64,000 nucleotides of DNA from Branchiostoma floridae (Eukaryota > Chordata > Leptocardii > Amphioxiformes > Branchiostomatidae), in the NCBI RefSeq assembly GCF_000003815.2, contig NC_049991.1, forward strand, positions 736,828-800,827, given 5' to 3'. The position numbers and the translations under genes were made by a program. The notes under the pieces were generated by a model, which saw nothing but the letters and a program-made list of their open reading frames with translations, searched no databases and had not been told where the DNA came from. Shown here piece by piece: positions 40,521 to 53,214 of the stretch; positions within the stretch are counted from its first letter, which is position 1, and each line of letters opens with the position of its first letter.

Positions 40521-40899
40521 TTTTGTTTTACGAGTATGATATATTCTGTGTTGTCCCAAACGCCTTAGAACCCCCCCCCCCCCACCCCAATTGAAAATAC
40601 CCCAACAGACTGAATATAACGTTAACCTTGTTATAATAAGGCCTTGGAAAAAAAGGGTTACGGGCCTGAAGAAAGAAGGGGTTGGTAGTGTAGGAATGAT
40701 ACAAGCTTTTAAGCTTGTAAAAGCTTAAAAGGCTGAGAATGGATGATGTTGCGTTTTTTTTTTTTTTTTAGAAACTGTGGGTGGAGTAGTGTTTTAGATT
40801 GCGGTCATATGACATCCGCACCTGCAAACGGAAACGCCCGTTCGACGTCAAACAGCGACGTTAGCTACGTTTATGAAGGTTAGACATCCAGGTAAACAA

Positions 40900-41172
40900 T
40901 TTTCAAATACAATTCAATCTCTACAACTAGATGGGAAAAAAACTAGAATGAACTAGCAGAACAATTTCATGCAAGTACAGCTAACTAGAAAAACTGGTTG
41001 AACGACTAACTCGTGAGGATCACATGCAAAAGTCACTCAAATGTAAACGTATTGAATTGTTCTGCTAGTTCATTCCAGTGACGCTAAAGAAGAGTGATGG
41101 ATGTCACTCGAAACGTCCGGAAGAAATATCCGTTTTTGGTGCAGTTGTAGAGATTGAATTGTATTTGAAAAG
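40900..41172. mobile_element. MITE with TTTTCAAATACAATTCAATC ends
   Basis: The left end TTTTCAAATACAATTCAATC continues as TCTACAACT, and the right end AGTTGTAGAGATTGAATTGT continues to ATTTGAAAA. Inner AACTAGCAGAACAATTTC and its relative GAATTGTTCTGCTAGTT also pair. Confidence 0.8.
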
Positions 41173-41572
41173 CGACGTTAGCTGTTCGAACTTTTGAAAT
41201 AAACGGGACTAGTTAAATCTTTGCATCCAATGCAACTAGACGTGTTTTCTTGACGTAGCTTCTTATGTCTTGTCTTAGCGGTATTCCCAAATAATTGGGG
41301 AAGAACATCCACCCCTCTTGTAGTAGGTCGCTGGGGATTATCTTTTACTTAAGGTTATTGACAGGATAATCCTGTCAGTAGGTGATGAATTTGTATTGTT
41401 GATCGGATGATCATTAAACCGATGTATGGGGCGTAGTTAGGGTGGTTATAGCCACTGTGGTGGTTTGCCTGTAATGTCACGTTAGGTCCAAGAAATGTTG
41501 AATTGGCAATTCAAAACATTGATTTTTCCTTTCAATAACACGTGCAAATATACAAAAGTAACGGTCTCCTCT
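41173..41572. other. Intergenic
   Basis: TTGACAGGATAATCCTGTCAG at 41358 is a perfect short hairpin. ATCGACAGGATGATCC at 41932 resembles it on the far side of the hairpin array, so the two may mark the edges of one element. Confidence 0.4.
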
Positions 41573-41806
41573 GTCAGCACTGGAACACCAGTGCTGAAGT
41601 GGTCGTCAGCAATGGAAGTCCAGTGCTGAGCCGGCGTCAGCACTGGAAATCCAGTGCTGAGGCAGCTTCAGCACTGGAAGCCCTCCTGTCAGCACTGGAA
41701 ACCGAGTGCTGAGACTACAATCAGCACTGGATTCCCAGTGCTGAGCCGGGACGTTTTAGCTCTGGAAATCCAGTGCTGACAAATATTTCGCACTGGAAAC
41801 CTGAAG
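41573..41806. repeat. Array of eight short hairpins, period about 31-32 bp
   Basis: Each unit is an imperfect palindrome, TCAGCACTGGA, 2-4 bases, then TCCAGTGCTGA, followed by a 7-10 base spacer that differs between units. Unit starts are near 41574, 41606, 41637, 41668, 41689, 41721, 41756 and 41788. Unit four has lost its right arm. The spacing shows tandem duplication; arm changes are often on one side only. Confidence 0.85.
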
Positions 41807-42452
41807 CCGCCGCCTCTAAAGTAGCGACACGACTCAAGGCGGCATGAGCTGCGGTTACGAAATTAACCTGTCTAAAACAGACGTTCCTCCACTATTGATA
41901 GAGCTGTCAACGGTGGAAAAAATTGCATTATCGACAGGATGATCCTCTCACAATGTAATAGCCACTTCCTTATATTCTCTCTTTGTTTTTTTATTTCAGC
42001 TGAGGTGACCCAACAAATACAAATGAGCAATGTAAAACTGAAACGCATCAAGCACTGGTATTTTCAACACTATATTATGATTTTCAGAGATATACATAGC
42101 ATATTAAGCTCAAGCATGTTAATACACCGAACACTGAAGTCTGATCTGAACTTCATCACGATCGAAGATCATGGCGCAACGAAAAAGAAATGGCTAAAAT
42201 CCTGACTTTCTTCTATTGATTCCCAGTACAGTAGAGCTTTTCAAATGGAAATATCAAAATGCTTTGAAATTCGTTTTCTCAGTATGCATGTTACCTCAGA
42301 CGCCACGTAACAAATAGCAGTTATTTATCGGCGTTCTATCATCCGACCAGAAGTGGCGCTGTATCAATCTAGCTCCACTTACGCCCGGTAATTGGGCTCT
42401 CTCCGCGCCAACTCTATCTTCAAATGACAGTCGTAATGCACACGAGCCGGAT

Positions 42453-42676
42453 ATGGGCTCGCGGTATGACGCATCCAGCTCAACAGATAAGCCTGGTTCA
42501 AACGTCTACTCAGGCGAGGGAAGCGCGCACGGGCTTAATATACATGTTCTGCAATCAATCCCTATTCAGGCAGAAACATGCAGGTTAACTCTGCACATAC
42601 CACGGTCTCTGGTCGCTAGGATCTGCCGCATTCGTGTAGCAGGTCAAGGGGCATTGTCGTCCTGTTCAGATCACAG
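42453..42676 (+). CDS. Candidate first coding exon, unknown gene
   Basis: An ATG at 42453 with G at -3 and +4 opens a frame MGSRYDASSSTDKPGSNVYS, followed by GEGSAHGLNIHVLQSIPIQA and on to a CACAG|GTGAGT donor at 42676/42677. Base composition is higher in GC and CpG than around it. No homolog is recognised and no downstream exon was found, so it may be a chance frame. Confidence 0.25.
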
Positions 42677-42680
42677 GTGA

Positions 42681-43180
42681 GTCTTAAGTTGTCAATCTCT
42701 TAACGTAGGTAATGCAATATAGATAAAGAAAACTTCCCTACTAACGTAACGAGTGAGGCATTTTCGCATTCACCCTCCCCCGTGTGTGGCTGCGCGGTGC
42801 GTGCATCTTAGGCCGTCGTACGAGTTTGATATCGTAGTACTCAGGAACAAAGCTACAGAAAGGTCTTTTCTGTAGCAAATAATGCAAATGGGTTTTGTAC
42901 AACACATGTACGTAATGTTCCACATTATTAGTGGTACCTCGTACTACGAGGACGAACTGAACTGAAATGAACATGTACGTACGAATATCACAAAATGCCC
43001 TCAGTTTACGATCGTAAACGACATAACGACGAATATGACCATGCCTCAGCTCATGCAGGTGACTTGTTATTGGTGCCAAGATGTGTCTGAAGAAACAGAC
43101 CAAATATTATTATAAATTTCAGCCAACATATTTTCAGACGTAACTAAAGAAAGCTGTGTCAGTTCTACTCCCAGGGCATA
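42681..43180. other. Intergenic
   Basis: No defined element. A fragment like the MITE at 39789 (GGTTCGGCTCTGACTGTTTT, then GTCGGGCTTTCTATTTTAGG) lies just after, at about 43183-43240. Confidence 0.45.
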
Positions 43181-43989
43181 GGTTCGGCTCTGACTGTTTT
43201 ATGACAGGTTTTAGGCGTTTTGTCGGGCTTTCTATTTTAGGCACTGCATCTTTGATACCTCGTGTTCTGGATACTCTGTGGTAGTGATTGTTGAGTTGTA
43301 GATAGCTCTGATGTTAGGGAATAAGTGCTGTACGTGCTGTACGTTTGGACCTCTTAGCGGATTTTTTTTAACTACAGAGTTTCAAACTTTTATAGAGAAT
43401 AACTCAAGGTATTGACGGACCATGATAGTTTTCGGTATGTAGATAGTCTGAGTGATGACTTACATACTTGTATAAGTAATGAGGAAAGCTCATAAATCTG
43501 TTCCATTCAATAAAAGGACTCTCAAACATGTCACATACTTTGTCTTGTTATCGCTTGTAAAGTAATTGTAACGGTCGTAAATGGACCATCATGTCGTTTT
43601 GTTAGTAGATAGGTTTGAAGAATCGTNNNNNNNNNNNNNNNNNNNNNNNNNNNNNNNNNNNNNNNNNNNNNNNNNNNNNNNNNNNNNNNNNNNNNNNNNN
43701 NNNNNNNNNNNNNNNNNNNNNNNNNNAAGAGTGTGCCAAGCAATAAATATTAGGTGAAAGAAGTAAATCCATCTTCAGAAACCACAGCTTGACCCTCAAA
43801 GCTCAAAGAGGATTATAAAAATATCGTAGATATAATTTTTTATTCAATTCCCAGTCCCCATCAAACTCTTTTTCAGTGCAGGTGCTAGATTTTACGGTTT
43901 TGGTTGCTGGAAATATTTATTTTGCCTCAGCTGAGCCTCATATCATAACGCAGAAATGTTGTGTCTGCTTCTCTTACCTCAATTTCAGC

Positions 43990-44520
43990 TTGTTTGGTTC
44001 ATCAAATAATTAACAAAGGGTTTGTTCCTATAACCGTTCATGCCTTCCACATGAGGTGTATACGACACATTCTGGGCATATCATGGAATGACAAAGTAAC
44101 CAATGCTGAAGTGCTGTCTCGTGCCGGCCTTCCAACCATGTTCACCCTCAGGTAGCGCAGGTTTCACTGGCTAGGCCACTTCCATTAGATGGAGGACAGT
44201 GGTCGAACTTCTCAAAGACCTTCTTTACGGGAAACTGTTCTCAGGAAACACGAACACCACAGGTTACAGCCGCGTCTCAGAGACGTCCGTGCAAGGTGGA
44301 CCTGAAGGCGCTTCATTTTGCCACGGAGTACTGGGAGGACCATGCCGGTGACCAATCCAGCATGATATTTGCGCTGTCCAGGCGCTGAAGGCGCAGTGTT
44401 GGCGCAGTGCAGAAGGAAAGCGGACATAGAAAACTTTGCCAAAGACCCGAGTCAATATGTGCCTCATATAGGACTGTTTATCCATAACCAAATCTGTAAG
44501 GCTGATATCAATTAGGATTT
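43990..44520 (+). pseudogene. Decayed LINE ORF C-terminus
   Basis: Reads HMRCIRHILGISWNDKVTNA then EVLSRAGLPTMFTLR, a stop, then HWLGHFH in the same area. After frameshifts it ends YVPHIGLFIHNQICK, which resembles the H..GL.SH...C end of many RTE-type LINE proteins. Several stops and frameshifts. Sense strand +. Confidence 0.78.
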
Positions 44521-44989
44521 TACCGTGGTCAAAGTTGACCGGGCATATTGGTCAGCTTCTCACTCGTCAGCGGCTGGATGTTTCTGGGCGTCTTCCCTCG
44601 ATTCCAACCTCCCAAAAATTGAGTCAGAATCTGTTTCCGATTTTTCTTCGATAAAAAAAAAAACTCGGGCGCTACGTTTAAACGTTTTGATAGCAATGGT
44701 ACACTGACGAACACTACCTAGCCTCCTTCGCAGACATCCGGAGCGCTAGCACGAACACTCCATTTTCCCGCTACCGCGAAATTGAATCCGTTTGAGTCTG
44801 TTTTAGTTGTATTTCCGACGTTCTTCAACAGCTGGTCTTATCCCGTTGTCACTAGTGAGCTCAGGCTGACGTCTATGTAGTTGTGTTCAGGTTTTCCCCT
44901 TTCATCAGTGCGCTGTTATGGAAGTAAAGGATGATTTCATCCAACCAGTCACATCTCTTCCCCACTAGCTTTTCCCTCAACCAAGGGTA

Positions 44990-45480
44990 TCTTTGCTATC
45001 TGGTATCCCCCATGTCGAATTGGCACTCCTCTATGTCAAGGACGTCAAACACAGTGGGAATTTCCTCATCTGTGATGCTGGGTGGTTTCCCACGAAGGTA
45101 TTTGAAGCGATTGCACCAGCTGCAGTTCTCAATCCTTTCTTCTTGTGTGTTTCCTTCCAGCTGGCCTTTCCTAGTTGGCCTAGTTGTGTCCTTGTCGTTC
45201 TCAGCTCAGACCGTGCTAACCATTCACTTCTCTACCTCCCTGATCTTACTGTTGAGGTCTTCCTTTAGGTTTCTTCACCTTCATTTTGGCCTGCTTGTAC
45301 TCCTGTTCGTTCTCTTCAAGTGTCTTCCCTTTGTATCGCTCGTTCAACTCATCTCTAGCGTCATCCTTGAGTCCTGTGAGTGCCGTGTCTTTCTTTTCCT
45401 CTTCCTTGGCGGAACCACGTTCTCAGCTGCCTCCGCGGTGGCTTGGAAGAGCTTCTTGTTCATGTTTCAAGGGTAGCAGA
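44990..45480 (-). pseudogene. Possible LINE ORF fragment
   Basis: Minus-strand phrases: LFQATAEAAENVVPPRKRKR at about 45430-45465 and SWCNRFKYLRGKPPSITDEE then IPTVFDVLDIEECQFDMG at about 45010-45120. The composition and the step from basic to acidic resemble the linker between endonuclease and RT in RTE-type LINEs. There are several stops. The hydrophobic + strand frames here are its shadows. Confidence 0.45.
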
Positions 45481-46767
45481 TTCGTCCTGTTCCTGCAGTA
45501 GCTGAACCCTATTGTGTACAGCTCCTGTAGGTCTATTAGACAGATCCCAGTCTTGCTGATTTTCCTTGGCTATGATTGCTTTTTCCTTATTATAAAGCTG
45601 AGCCTCTCCTTATCAGATACGACACTGTTACCGAGCTGCTTGCAGAGGAGTTGTATGACTCCACAGTCAGCATGCGGTTGCGCCACTGGTTCTGGAGGCC
45701 CAAATTACCAGGTGGCCACGTGGAGGCCATGTAGGAGTCTTGTGTAAGAACAGGCACGGCGGGCTGATGCAGGAATCTGGAGTCACTGCAACATCACTAC
45801 AGCACTAGCCATCACCTATTACTCACCACTGTGACGGACTTTTTTGTTTTATAATGTTCTGCATGTTCAATAGAACATTTCCGATCACATACAGTTCATA
45901 AACAAAGCGGACGTATGGTGTAACGTTACATAATAAGGCATCTTGTTCTTGACCAATTTTTGCCCGCACTCGCATCTGTTTTCGATGTTCGGGGCATGGC
46001 ATCCATAGAATTTCGAACAAAGTCAGTGTGGCCTACTTCAAAAGTTAGTTAAGAGTTGAGCCTCCCATTGGGGCTGAGCATAAGAAGCGCTGGAGCAAGA
46101 CCTCGTTTAGCAAATTTCAATCTAAAGTATAATCCATTTAACTTACACGTAGCCTCCATTGCTCAGCGGATCTCTGGCGTCCGTGTATAACCTTAGGTGT
46201 TGAAGAGGGAAATGTTCATCATTTTCATGTGAAGTGGCTCGTTACTTCCCGTACAGGCGTTGTAAGTGCAGTTTCCGGTGCCGAGCTACCTCACAATTCA
46301 AGATTGTGCACCTGGGAACAACACGTTTGGTTCAGTATCATCAGATAAACAGACTGAAGACTACGTTTTACAGATGGAAGCCAGACATCCAGGTAATAAG
46401 ATATACAAAATAATGGTTACTCAAACAACTGGATATGATTTTCTAATCGATCAGTGTTTCAGACGCTGTCTTTCGTCAGTAACAGTGAGCAAGACCTGCT
46501 GAAGAGGAGATTTTTAACCACAAACTATTAATTGATTTTTTGTTTTCTACATAAAATTTGTCTCACCTTATTTGCATCAATTCATAGTGTTTGGTTAATG
46601 CAACGAATTATAAACTAGAAACCTGGGTACTCATAAATGGTACAATTCCCATTCCAATACGTGTGACGTTTATCAACGAACTTTAAGGATGGGTGCCACT
46701 GATGCCCAGTATTGACTATTTCCATTATTGGCTTTGTGTAACGCTACAGCCATGGTGTCTATGTCCT

Positions 46768-47074
46768 ACAGGCATCCTCAGGATGCCACAGGACACACCC
46801 GTACAAAAAGCCCGTGAATTCGCCATACTAGGTTCCAACAGATTCAAGGCACGCAAGGGAAGACACTGTGTCAACCTGCTTAGCTTGCTGAGAGCAGACC
46901 TGAAGCATAGAGCCCAAGCCCTTCCTACAACAGTAAAGAAACTCCAGGAGCTAAGGAAGCTTGCAGGATACAAGGGACAATGGAAGAAGATGAAGAAAGA
47001 CTGAATGCAGCTATAGGACTTTCTAAAGACTATAGATGCAGAATGCAGTGACTGATGATGATGATGATGATGAT
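46768..47074 (+). mobile_element. RTE-like LINE 3' end with ATG tail
   Basis: The frame GFRMPQDTPVQKAREFAIL-like, reading AREFAILGSNRFKARKGRH then LLSLLRADLKHRAQALPTTV, ends at 47004; a (GAT)n tail follows at 47052-47074. Same tail type as 7575-7596. Confidence 0.65.
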
Positions 47075-48548
47075 ATACCGCTACAAACGAGAACAGTTCA
47101 ACTTCCCTTGGCTCGTTATCATAGGCGACGAAGACTTCACACACATAATTGTAAACATCTCAGTCGGTCTAAAGGTGATTTTCATTTCTGAACTTTCATT
47201 TCTCCTGTTGTGGTGGAGTAAGAAGTGACAATAGAGCTTGTTTAAAGACAGAGCTGTTATCAGGGTCTTGCAGACGCAGACTAGTCATTGACAGTTTGTC
47301 AGACTCATTTGCCAGAACAAAGAGAAACAAACCATCTCGCACTTGTAGTGATAGAAAGACAAATAACCGTGCCAAATCTCATTTCTCCCGATGGCAGTTT
47401 AATTTTTTTTTGGGGGGGGGAGTCGCCTCAAGTTAGGATTTCAGCCATCAGTTCCCTTACCTCTCTCACATTCCACCAAAAGCCATATTAATTTCTGCTT
47501 CTCTCGATCGCCAGCTCCCTTAGTTCTGCGATAGACCCAGCTGCTAACCACAGAACCCAGGAGCACAGAGGGTGATTGTGCAAATAAGGCCATAATTAGC
47601 ATAATATATTATAAACGATGGCCATCTCTAATTTACATTATATTGCAAATCAAAGTATTTTCCTGCACGACCTCCTCTTCACCCCAAGAGTTATCTACCA
47701 CTCAAAACCACGACCACGGCATGTCCAGAACACGAGATATCAAAAGCGTGCGTTCCACTGCAGTACCTTAAGAGCCGCTGGGGGCCCATTATCCAGCTTA
47801 ACCTTTGTTTTCCAGCCCTACCCACCTGTCAGTTATCATTAAGATCCATTACCAGCTCCTCGATTTACCTTGCCCACCCCCTCCCTCCCTCCCTCCCTCC
47901 CCGTCCCCCTCCCTGCCTGCCTCCCACTCTCCCTCCCTTTTGCGTTTAATAAGACCTTTAGGCATGTAAAATTACTCTTCTGTGAGCACCGGTTAACCAA
48001 GGTTGAAACATCGCTTTCCCAACCCGCCTCCGGCAATACAGGTCATTTTTAGCAACGACTCGGCAGCACAGAGTCGCAGCTATCGGCGCATAGAATCATA
48101 ATTGTGGAAACTTGTCGAGCAGGAATCGTAATTGGGCTCTTCTGCGCCTTCCTGTTTGCCGGATGAAGGCAGCTAGGTGCTCATCTTGGCTGATTGGAGG
48201 CGTGGGGTTTGTTAACGCCCGCCGGCACTTCTGACTATTTCCGCTCATTACCGTAGGCATGCACAATGCGCCCGCCGAGTTTCCCTGGGAACAAAAATGT
48301 TAGGAGACGACCTTTGTGATATATTAAAGGAGTTGAAGTGGGATCGTGCATCGTGATTGCAGAGTATTTGGCCCAGAACCCAGAGGTACTGCATTCGAAT
48401 GCTACCGATTTTGTACCATTCGGCTTTCCATGACTTTTCTCGCTCCATCATTGTCCATGTAGCTTTGAAAATGGGTAACTGACTTCGTTTAGAGGTATAC
48501 GTCGGCGGGAGGAGACGCCCTGTCTCCCGATACCACGGCCAGCACTCT
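47075..48548. other. Intergenic with CCCT microsatellite
   Basis: A (CCCT)n run at about 47873-47937. Otherwise nothing recognised. Confidence 0.55.
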
Positions 48549-48871
48549 ACGAGGGGCGTTCAATAAGTAATAACTTTGACCCACTTCCAGTTGTCTCATC
48601 TAGATGAAATTTTGCATGTGTAATGATTCATATATCTATAGTTTATGTTGCAAAAAAGAGCTCTGAACTAACTGTGGTTTCTGATTTACTGGTGTTTGAA
48701 CTGAGTTAGGTGTGAAATGGACCAGGTGTGAAATGGGGCCAGTTGAGTGTCGCGCAGTGATCCGTTTTTTGTATTTGAAAGGACGCACACCAAAGGAGAC
48801 TTTTGATGAAATGAAAGAAACTTATGGTGATGATGCCCCATCACATGGCCTTGTAAAACGCTGGCATCCTG
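48549..48871 (+). mobile_element. mariner transposon, left part, cut by a gap
   Basis: Follows CTCTA. The terminal sequence CGAGGGGCGTTCAATAAGTA is a mariner-type inverted repeat. From ATG at 48733 the frame reads MGPVECRAVIRFLYLKGRTP then KETFDEMKETYGDDAPSHGL and VKRWHP, the helix-turn-helix start of mariner transposase. The rest and the right end are in the N run (48872-49028). Confidence 0.88.
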
Positions 48872-49028
48872 NNNNNNNNNNNNNNNNNNNNNNNNNNNNN
48901 NNNNNNNNNNNNNNNNNNNNNNNNNNNNNNNNNNNNNNNNNNNNNNNNNNNNNNNNNNNNNNNNNNNNNNNNNNNNNNNNNNNNNNNNNNNNNNNNNNNN
49001 NNNNNNNNNNNNNNNNNNNNNNNNNNNN

Positions 49029-49128
49029 TGGTTCATGTAGCTTTGAAAATGGGTAACTGACTTCGGTTGGAGGTATACGTCGGCGGGAGGACACGCCCCG
49101 TCTCCCGATACCACGGCCAGCACTCTAA
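49029..49128. repeat. Second copy of the mariner's left flank
   Basis: TTCATGTAGCTTTGAAAATG through CACGGCCAGCACTCTA repeats 48449-48548 with few changes, but continues ATTGATG in place of the transposon. It reads as the empty site. Confidence 0.85.
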
Positions 49129-49859
49129 TTGATGATGATAGTGACTCGGCGGGAACATATTCGTTGCTATGGCGTATATTTTCTCTTCTGAGAATTGTGC
49201 CTCTCGTGAAGTGGGATGTCATTTGGGCAAGTATTAAACAATTTACATGTATACTGCCGTATTGTGGGCAAATATGCAGAAATCTTATCGTGGATCGTGA
49301 ATACAAGGCATGATGGGTAGATTTAGATCAGATTTCAGTTTTATTAAACCATTCATTGATACAACTGTGAAATACATCAACTGCTTCCTGAGTTGAAAAA
49401 TATACTAGTAACATACTTAAAAAGAGCTGTATAGAAATAGGCCATTTCTTTGCTTTGCGGGTATTTTCCTTAGCAACGGTTGACACGATAACACACTAGT
49501 CACTTTCAAGGGTCTCCTACCGCTTGTGGCCTTGACCAAGTTTTAACGTTACGTCGTTTGGACAGATATTGCATAAGTTTTGCTGCCAATTCGGGAGAGG
49601 TTTGTATGGTTTGCGTAAGATTGTATAAAGAGCCCTGGAACATTGATGTCCGACCTAGATCATAATGCATTATAAACTAGAGACACTACATGTTAGTTCT
49701 ATGGTAGTTGGTTGTTCCTTTTCTAGGTCTATTCTGAGAATGTCCTCCTAGACTGTATTATGTATTGAAGAGGACTACAGAGGAACCAACTCTGCACAAA
49801 CATCAAGACAGACAGACCAGTCTGGAAATCCGTCTGTTGTAGCAACGTCCCGTTATCAC

Positions 49860-50220
49860 CTTTGCCAAGAAGGTTATATTTGTGTAGCATAATTTGCATA
49901 ATTTATGAGGAAATGCTATGATCTCATTGTGGTAAATGACAGGAATTTTTTAATTGTGGCATTTGGAAGTTATGAACAGGAGAATATTATTAAATTATGC
50001 AAATAAGGACCTCATTTGCATAAATTATCAGAAAATGAGATGAAACCATTCCTTCTTAACATAGATTGTGTATGTCTGTCATTCGGATCGAAGAGATGAT
50101 TAGTGAATATTATTTATGCCAATTAGGACCTGCATTTTAAACAACAAACACAATTAAAAGTTGTAAATGCTTAAGTCATTTGGCGAAGGTATGGTGTCTC
50201 AGAACTCTGGTTATGAAGGA
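49860..50220 (+). repeat. Octamer-bearing dispersed repeat
   Basis: Starts CCTTTGCCAAGAAGGTTATA and ends AAGGTATGGTGTCTCAGAAC TCTGG. Inside are TTTGCATAATTTATGAGG and TATGCAAATAAGGACC. Same layout as 61165-61985. Confidence 0.6.
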
Positions 50221-51178
50221 GACGGTGTGTTCTGAAGAATTAGAAAAGCTTTAGAGACAGGACGTGATGTGCCGCGAGGTTTGTCCTGTATTACGAAGAA
50301 AAGAAGAAGAAGAGACAGGAAACCGGTGGCTTTTCTTTCTTCGGTATTTCAAAGACCTCGCCTGTACATGTCTGAGGGGCTTTCTGTGCGATTGAGGATT
50401 TGCTATTTTTTCACAAAAGAGTATTTTTGATGTTTTTTTTTCCTCACCATTTTAGCTTTGGGGGTAAACTGGTATCAACACGAGACATCTTTCAACCGTT
50501 CGTTCTCTGGTAACCCTATACACCATTTCGTAGATACCATACCTTTCATTCTGATTGTGGCTTGCGCAATACATCTGCGCTCCGCAATCACTCAGTTTGC
50601 GCCTCATTTATCTAAGAGGATACATGCATTAATAAAAACGAATTAACGGAGAAGTTCTGAAAATCTCGTTTATTTGATAATACTTTGTTCGAGACAGAAA
50701 TGGATAAAAGTACAAGATCAAGATGAATGCGGTTAGGTAGATAGTAGATACATAGCTGATCATAGAACGTTGAATACAAGAAGCCTGTAGTGGGTAACGA
50801 AGCGAAATATACGGCTCAGCCCAACCTAGCATCGATATAGTATAACCGTTAGATAACGTTACTAACATAACTGTTAGGTTGTGTAACGAAATAACATATT
50901 TGATACCTACGTGTATGGAACTAAAACCTAAGAAACAGGCGGAGGGGTGGGGGGTGGACTCAACCATTCACGAGAAGTGGGCGGGAAGATGTGGGATATA
51001 TAGGGGGTACGAGTGGGGACCAATGAGGGAGGTCCTTAGGGATTAGAGGACAGCTGTTCAATTTGTGAGCCGACAGGAGCGAGAATTCTTCCCACCCAGT
51101 GACGCAAGGTTGCGATCTCTGAGTGCTTTTTGCAGTCAATATCACTTCCTGCTCGGTGGCTCGACACATGTACACAAC

Positions 51179-51294
51179 ATGCCGAAAACATATGTCACAC
51201 AAGAAGAAAGATTCTTAAGAGAGGGGTTTCGTACCTGCCTTGTTTTTTGTTTTGCTTTTGCTGATTTATTTCAAAGGGTATTTGTAGAACTATG
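51179..51294 (+). CDS. Weak candidate first exon
   Basis: ATG at 51179 (A at -3) reads MPKTYVTQEERFLREGFRTC. Upstream are GGGCGGG (50979), GATATATAGGGG (50995) and CCAAT (51020), although the order of CCAAT and TATA is wrong for a classical promoter. No homolog is recognised. Confidence 0.15.
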
Positions 51295-51329
51295 ACAATT
51301 GCCTTGCGACTCTTGCCTAATTAACGTTA

Positions 51330-51396
51330 CCTTCGCTAGAAGGTTATGTTTTCGGTTGCGTTTGTGTGCTTGTATATATATATATATATAACGTCA

Positions 51397-51432
<36 letters not shown>

Positions 51433-51462
51433 TGTGTGTGTTTGTGTGTGTGTGCGCGCTTG

Positions 51463-51497
<35 letters not shown>

Positions 51498-51870
51498 GTT
51501 TGTGTGTTTGATATTTGACCATCATAACTCTCGAAGGTCTGAATAGATTGTCTTTTTCTTTGGTATGTGGGTGGGTCTTGACGAGACCTCAAAAAGACAA
51601 GATTTGGGGCCTCCTAGCAGCTTGCTACGTTACTGCAGTGGAACTTCCGGGTTTGATATTTCAAGTTATGTACATGCCACGGTCATGATTTTTGAGTGGT
51701 TGATAGCGCTTGGGGCAGAGAGTAAGTGGTATATGTTTTGACCCCCCATCGGCTTTTTGGAACTGCAGGAGCCGGTTTAATTTCAAAGTTTGAAAGGGAA
51801 TAACTCAAGAAGCGGAACTTCCGGTTTTGATATCGCGCTTAACTCGCCGTCCCGGCGTATATATTGATAT
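51330..51870 (+). repeat. Dispersed family with embedded TG microsatellite
   Basis: CTTCGCTAGAAGGTTATG opens it, a TG run fills about 51398-51508, and then come GGTATGTGGGTGGGTCTT, CCTCCTAGCAGCTTGC, CACGGTCATGATTTTTGAGT and GGGAATAACTCAAGAA. The same ordered phrases recur at 61165 and 63230. Confidence 0.7.
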
Positions 51871-53214
51871 CAATCAAAATTCCATAAAAATAAGAATGCA
51901 TTGAATGCGCTCGTCGTGTGCACGATTAAATACGTGGCATATTCTAGACAAGCACGATGAAAGAAATACCAGCAAGAGTTCGAAGATCTCATACTTCCAT
52001 GAAATATTCAGAGAATTTTAAAGACCAATTATTCAAATGTCTTCCACATTTGCATAATCCATACATGGTAATGTTCATGATAACTCTCTCTCTGTTAAGG
52101 CCACAGCAAGTCATTTTTATGGATGACATCCTCTGGATGACATGGACTGCAAAAATAATGAGATAGGCAAAAAAGGCTAAATTTTCTAAATAGACACCAT
52201 AAACGTTGTAGCAAGCAATGAAGGGACAAAACATGGTATCATAGCCAACAAAGCATCCAAGATACAAGATACAAGATAACTTTATTGAGAGGTCGCAGTG
52301 TTTCCACTGAATTCAAACTAATTTACACTCATATTAAGAACATTTCAAATTGCCAGCAAGTATAAGTGGTGTAGTCTAAATGTTTAAAACAGTAAGACAG
52401 ACATTATTTAAAATCGACATGTATCCTGCAAACATATTTACAATAACAAACGATATATCACTGACCATACTGACGTATCAGGTATGGAATACAGGAATTG
52501 AGATAACGGTTGGTGTTCTGTCCCTGTATGCACTTAAGTAGTAAAAGTGACACTAGTGTGGTATTACTTATCAAGTTGGCAACTTCACTCATGGCCACTT
52601 TTACAGCTATCCAACTAGTCCTCTACAACTACACTCGTGGCTACCTTTCAAGTGTCACTTCTACAAGGACAATCAATAGGCTACAACAAAACGTATTTGC
52701 ACATTTTGGTACTTCCTCGTCATGTTATAATCCCTAAACAAGAAAGACATCAGGCGAAAATTAGTGAGCGTGCACATGTCATCTGTAGAATTTACTTGCT
52801 ATTGAAGTCTTGTTATAAACATCTCTGCAATTATGGGATTTTTTCATTAATTATGAAATAAATGAATCTATCTATGATTCTCTCAATGTTTCTTTCTTTC
52901 TTAATCACAATTCATGCAACTAATTAAACATTAATACATCGATTACCAGTAGATTACCTTCACAACTGAAAACAGAAAACAAGGAACTGTTTTAAAATGT
53001 CCCGCAGTAATGATGTTCAACTTAACTTAACTTAAACATGTGAATGAAAGTCCAACCCTTTACCATTAAGGAATGAAACTGGTCTAAATCCGCTTGGAGT
53101 TTCAATGCCACATGCTGGCCAGATGGACTCATATAACCGGTCATTCACCCTGTGCAGGGAGAGTTAGACCATTTGTTACCAAGGGGGTTACGGTGGAATC
53201 ACACAATATCGTCA

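Noticed and set aside
41573-41806. CRISPR array
   Set aside because: The repeats are imperfect and the spacers only 7-10 bases; the host is an animal and no cas genes exist.
44931-45476. 181-codon hydrophobic + strand frame, membrane-protein-like
   Set aside because: It is the shadow of a Lys/Glu-rich minus-strand LINE-like frame.
51344-51592. His/Thr-rich and Cys/Val-rich frames
   Set aside because: Translations of a TG/CA microsatellite; the same holds for 61169-61399.
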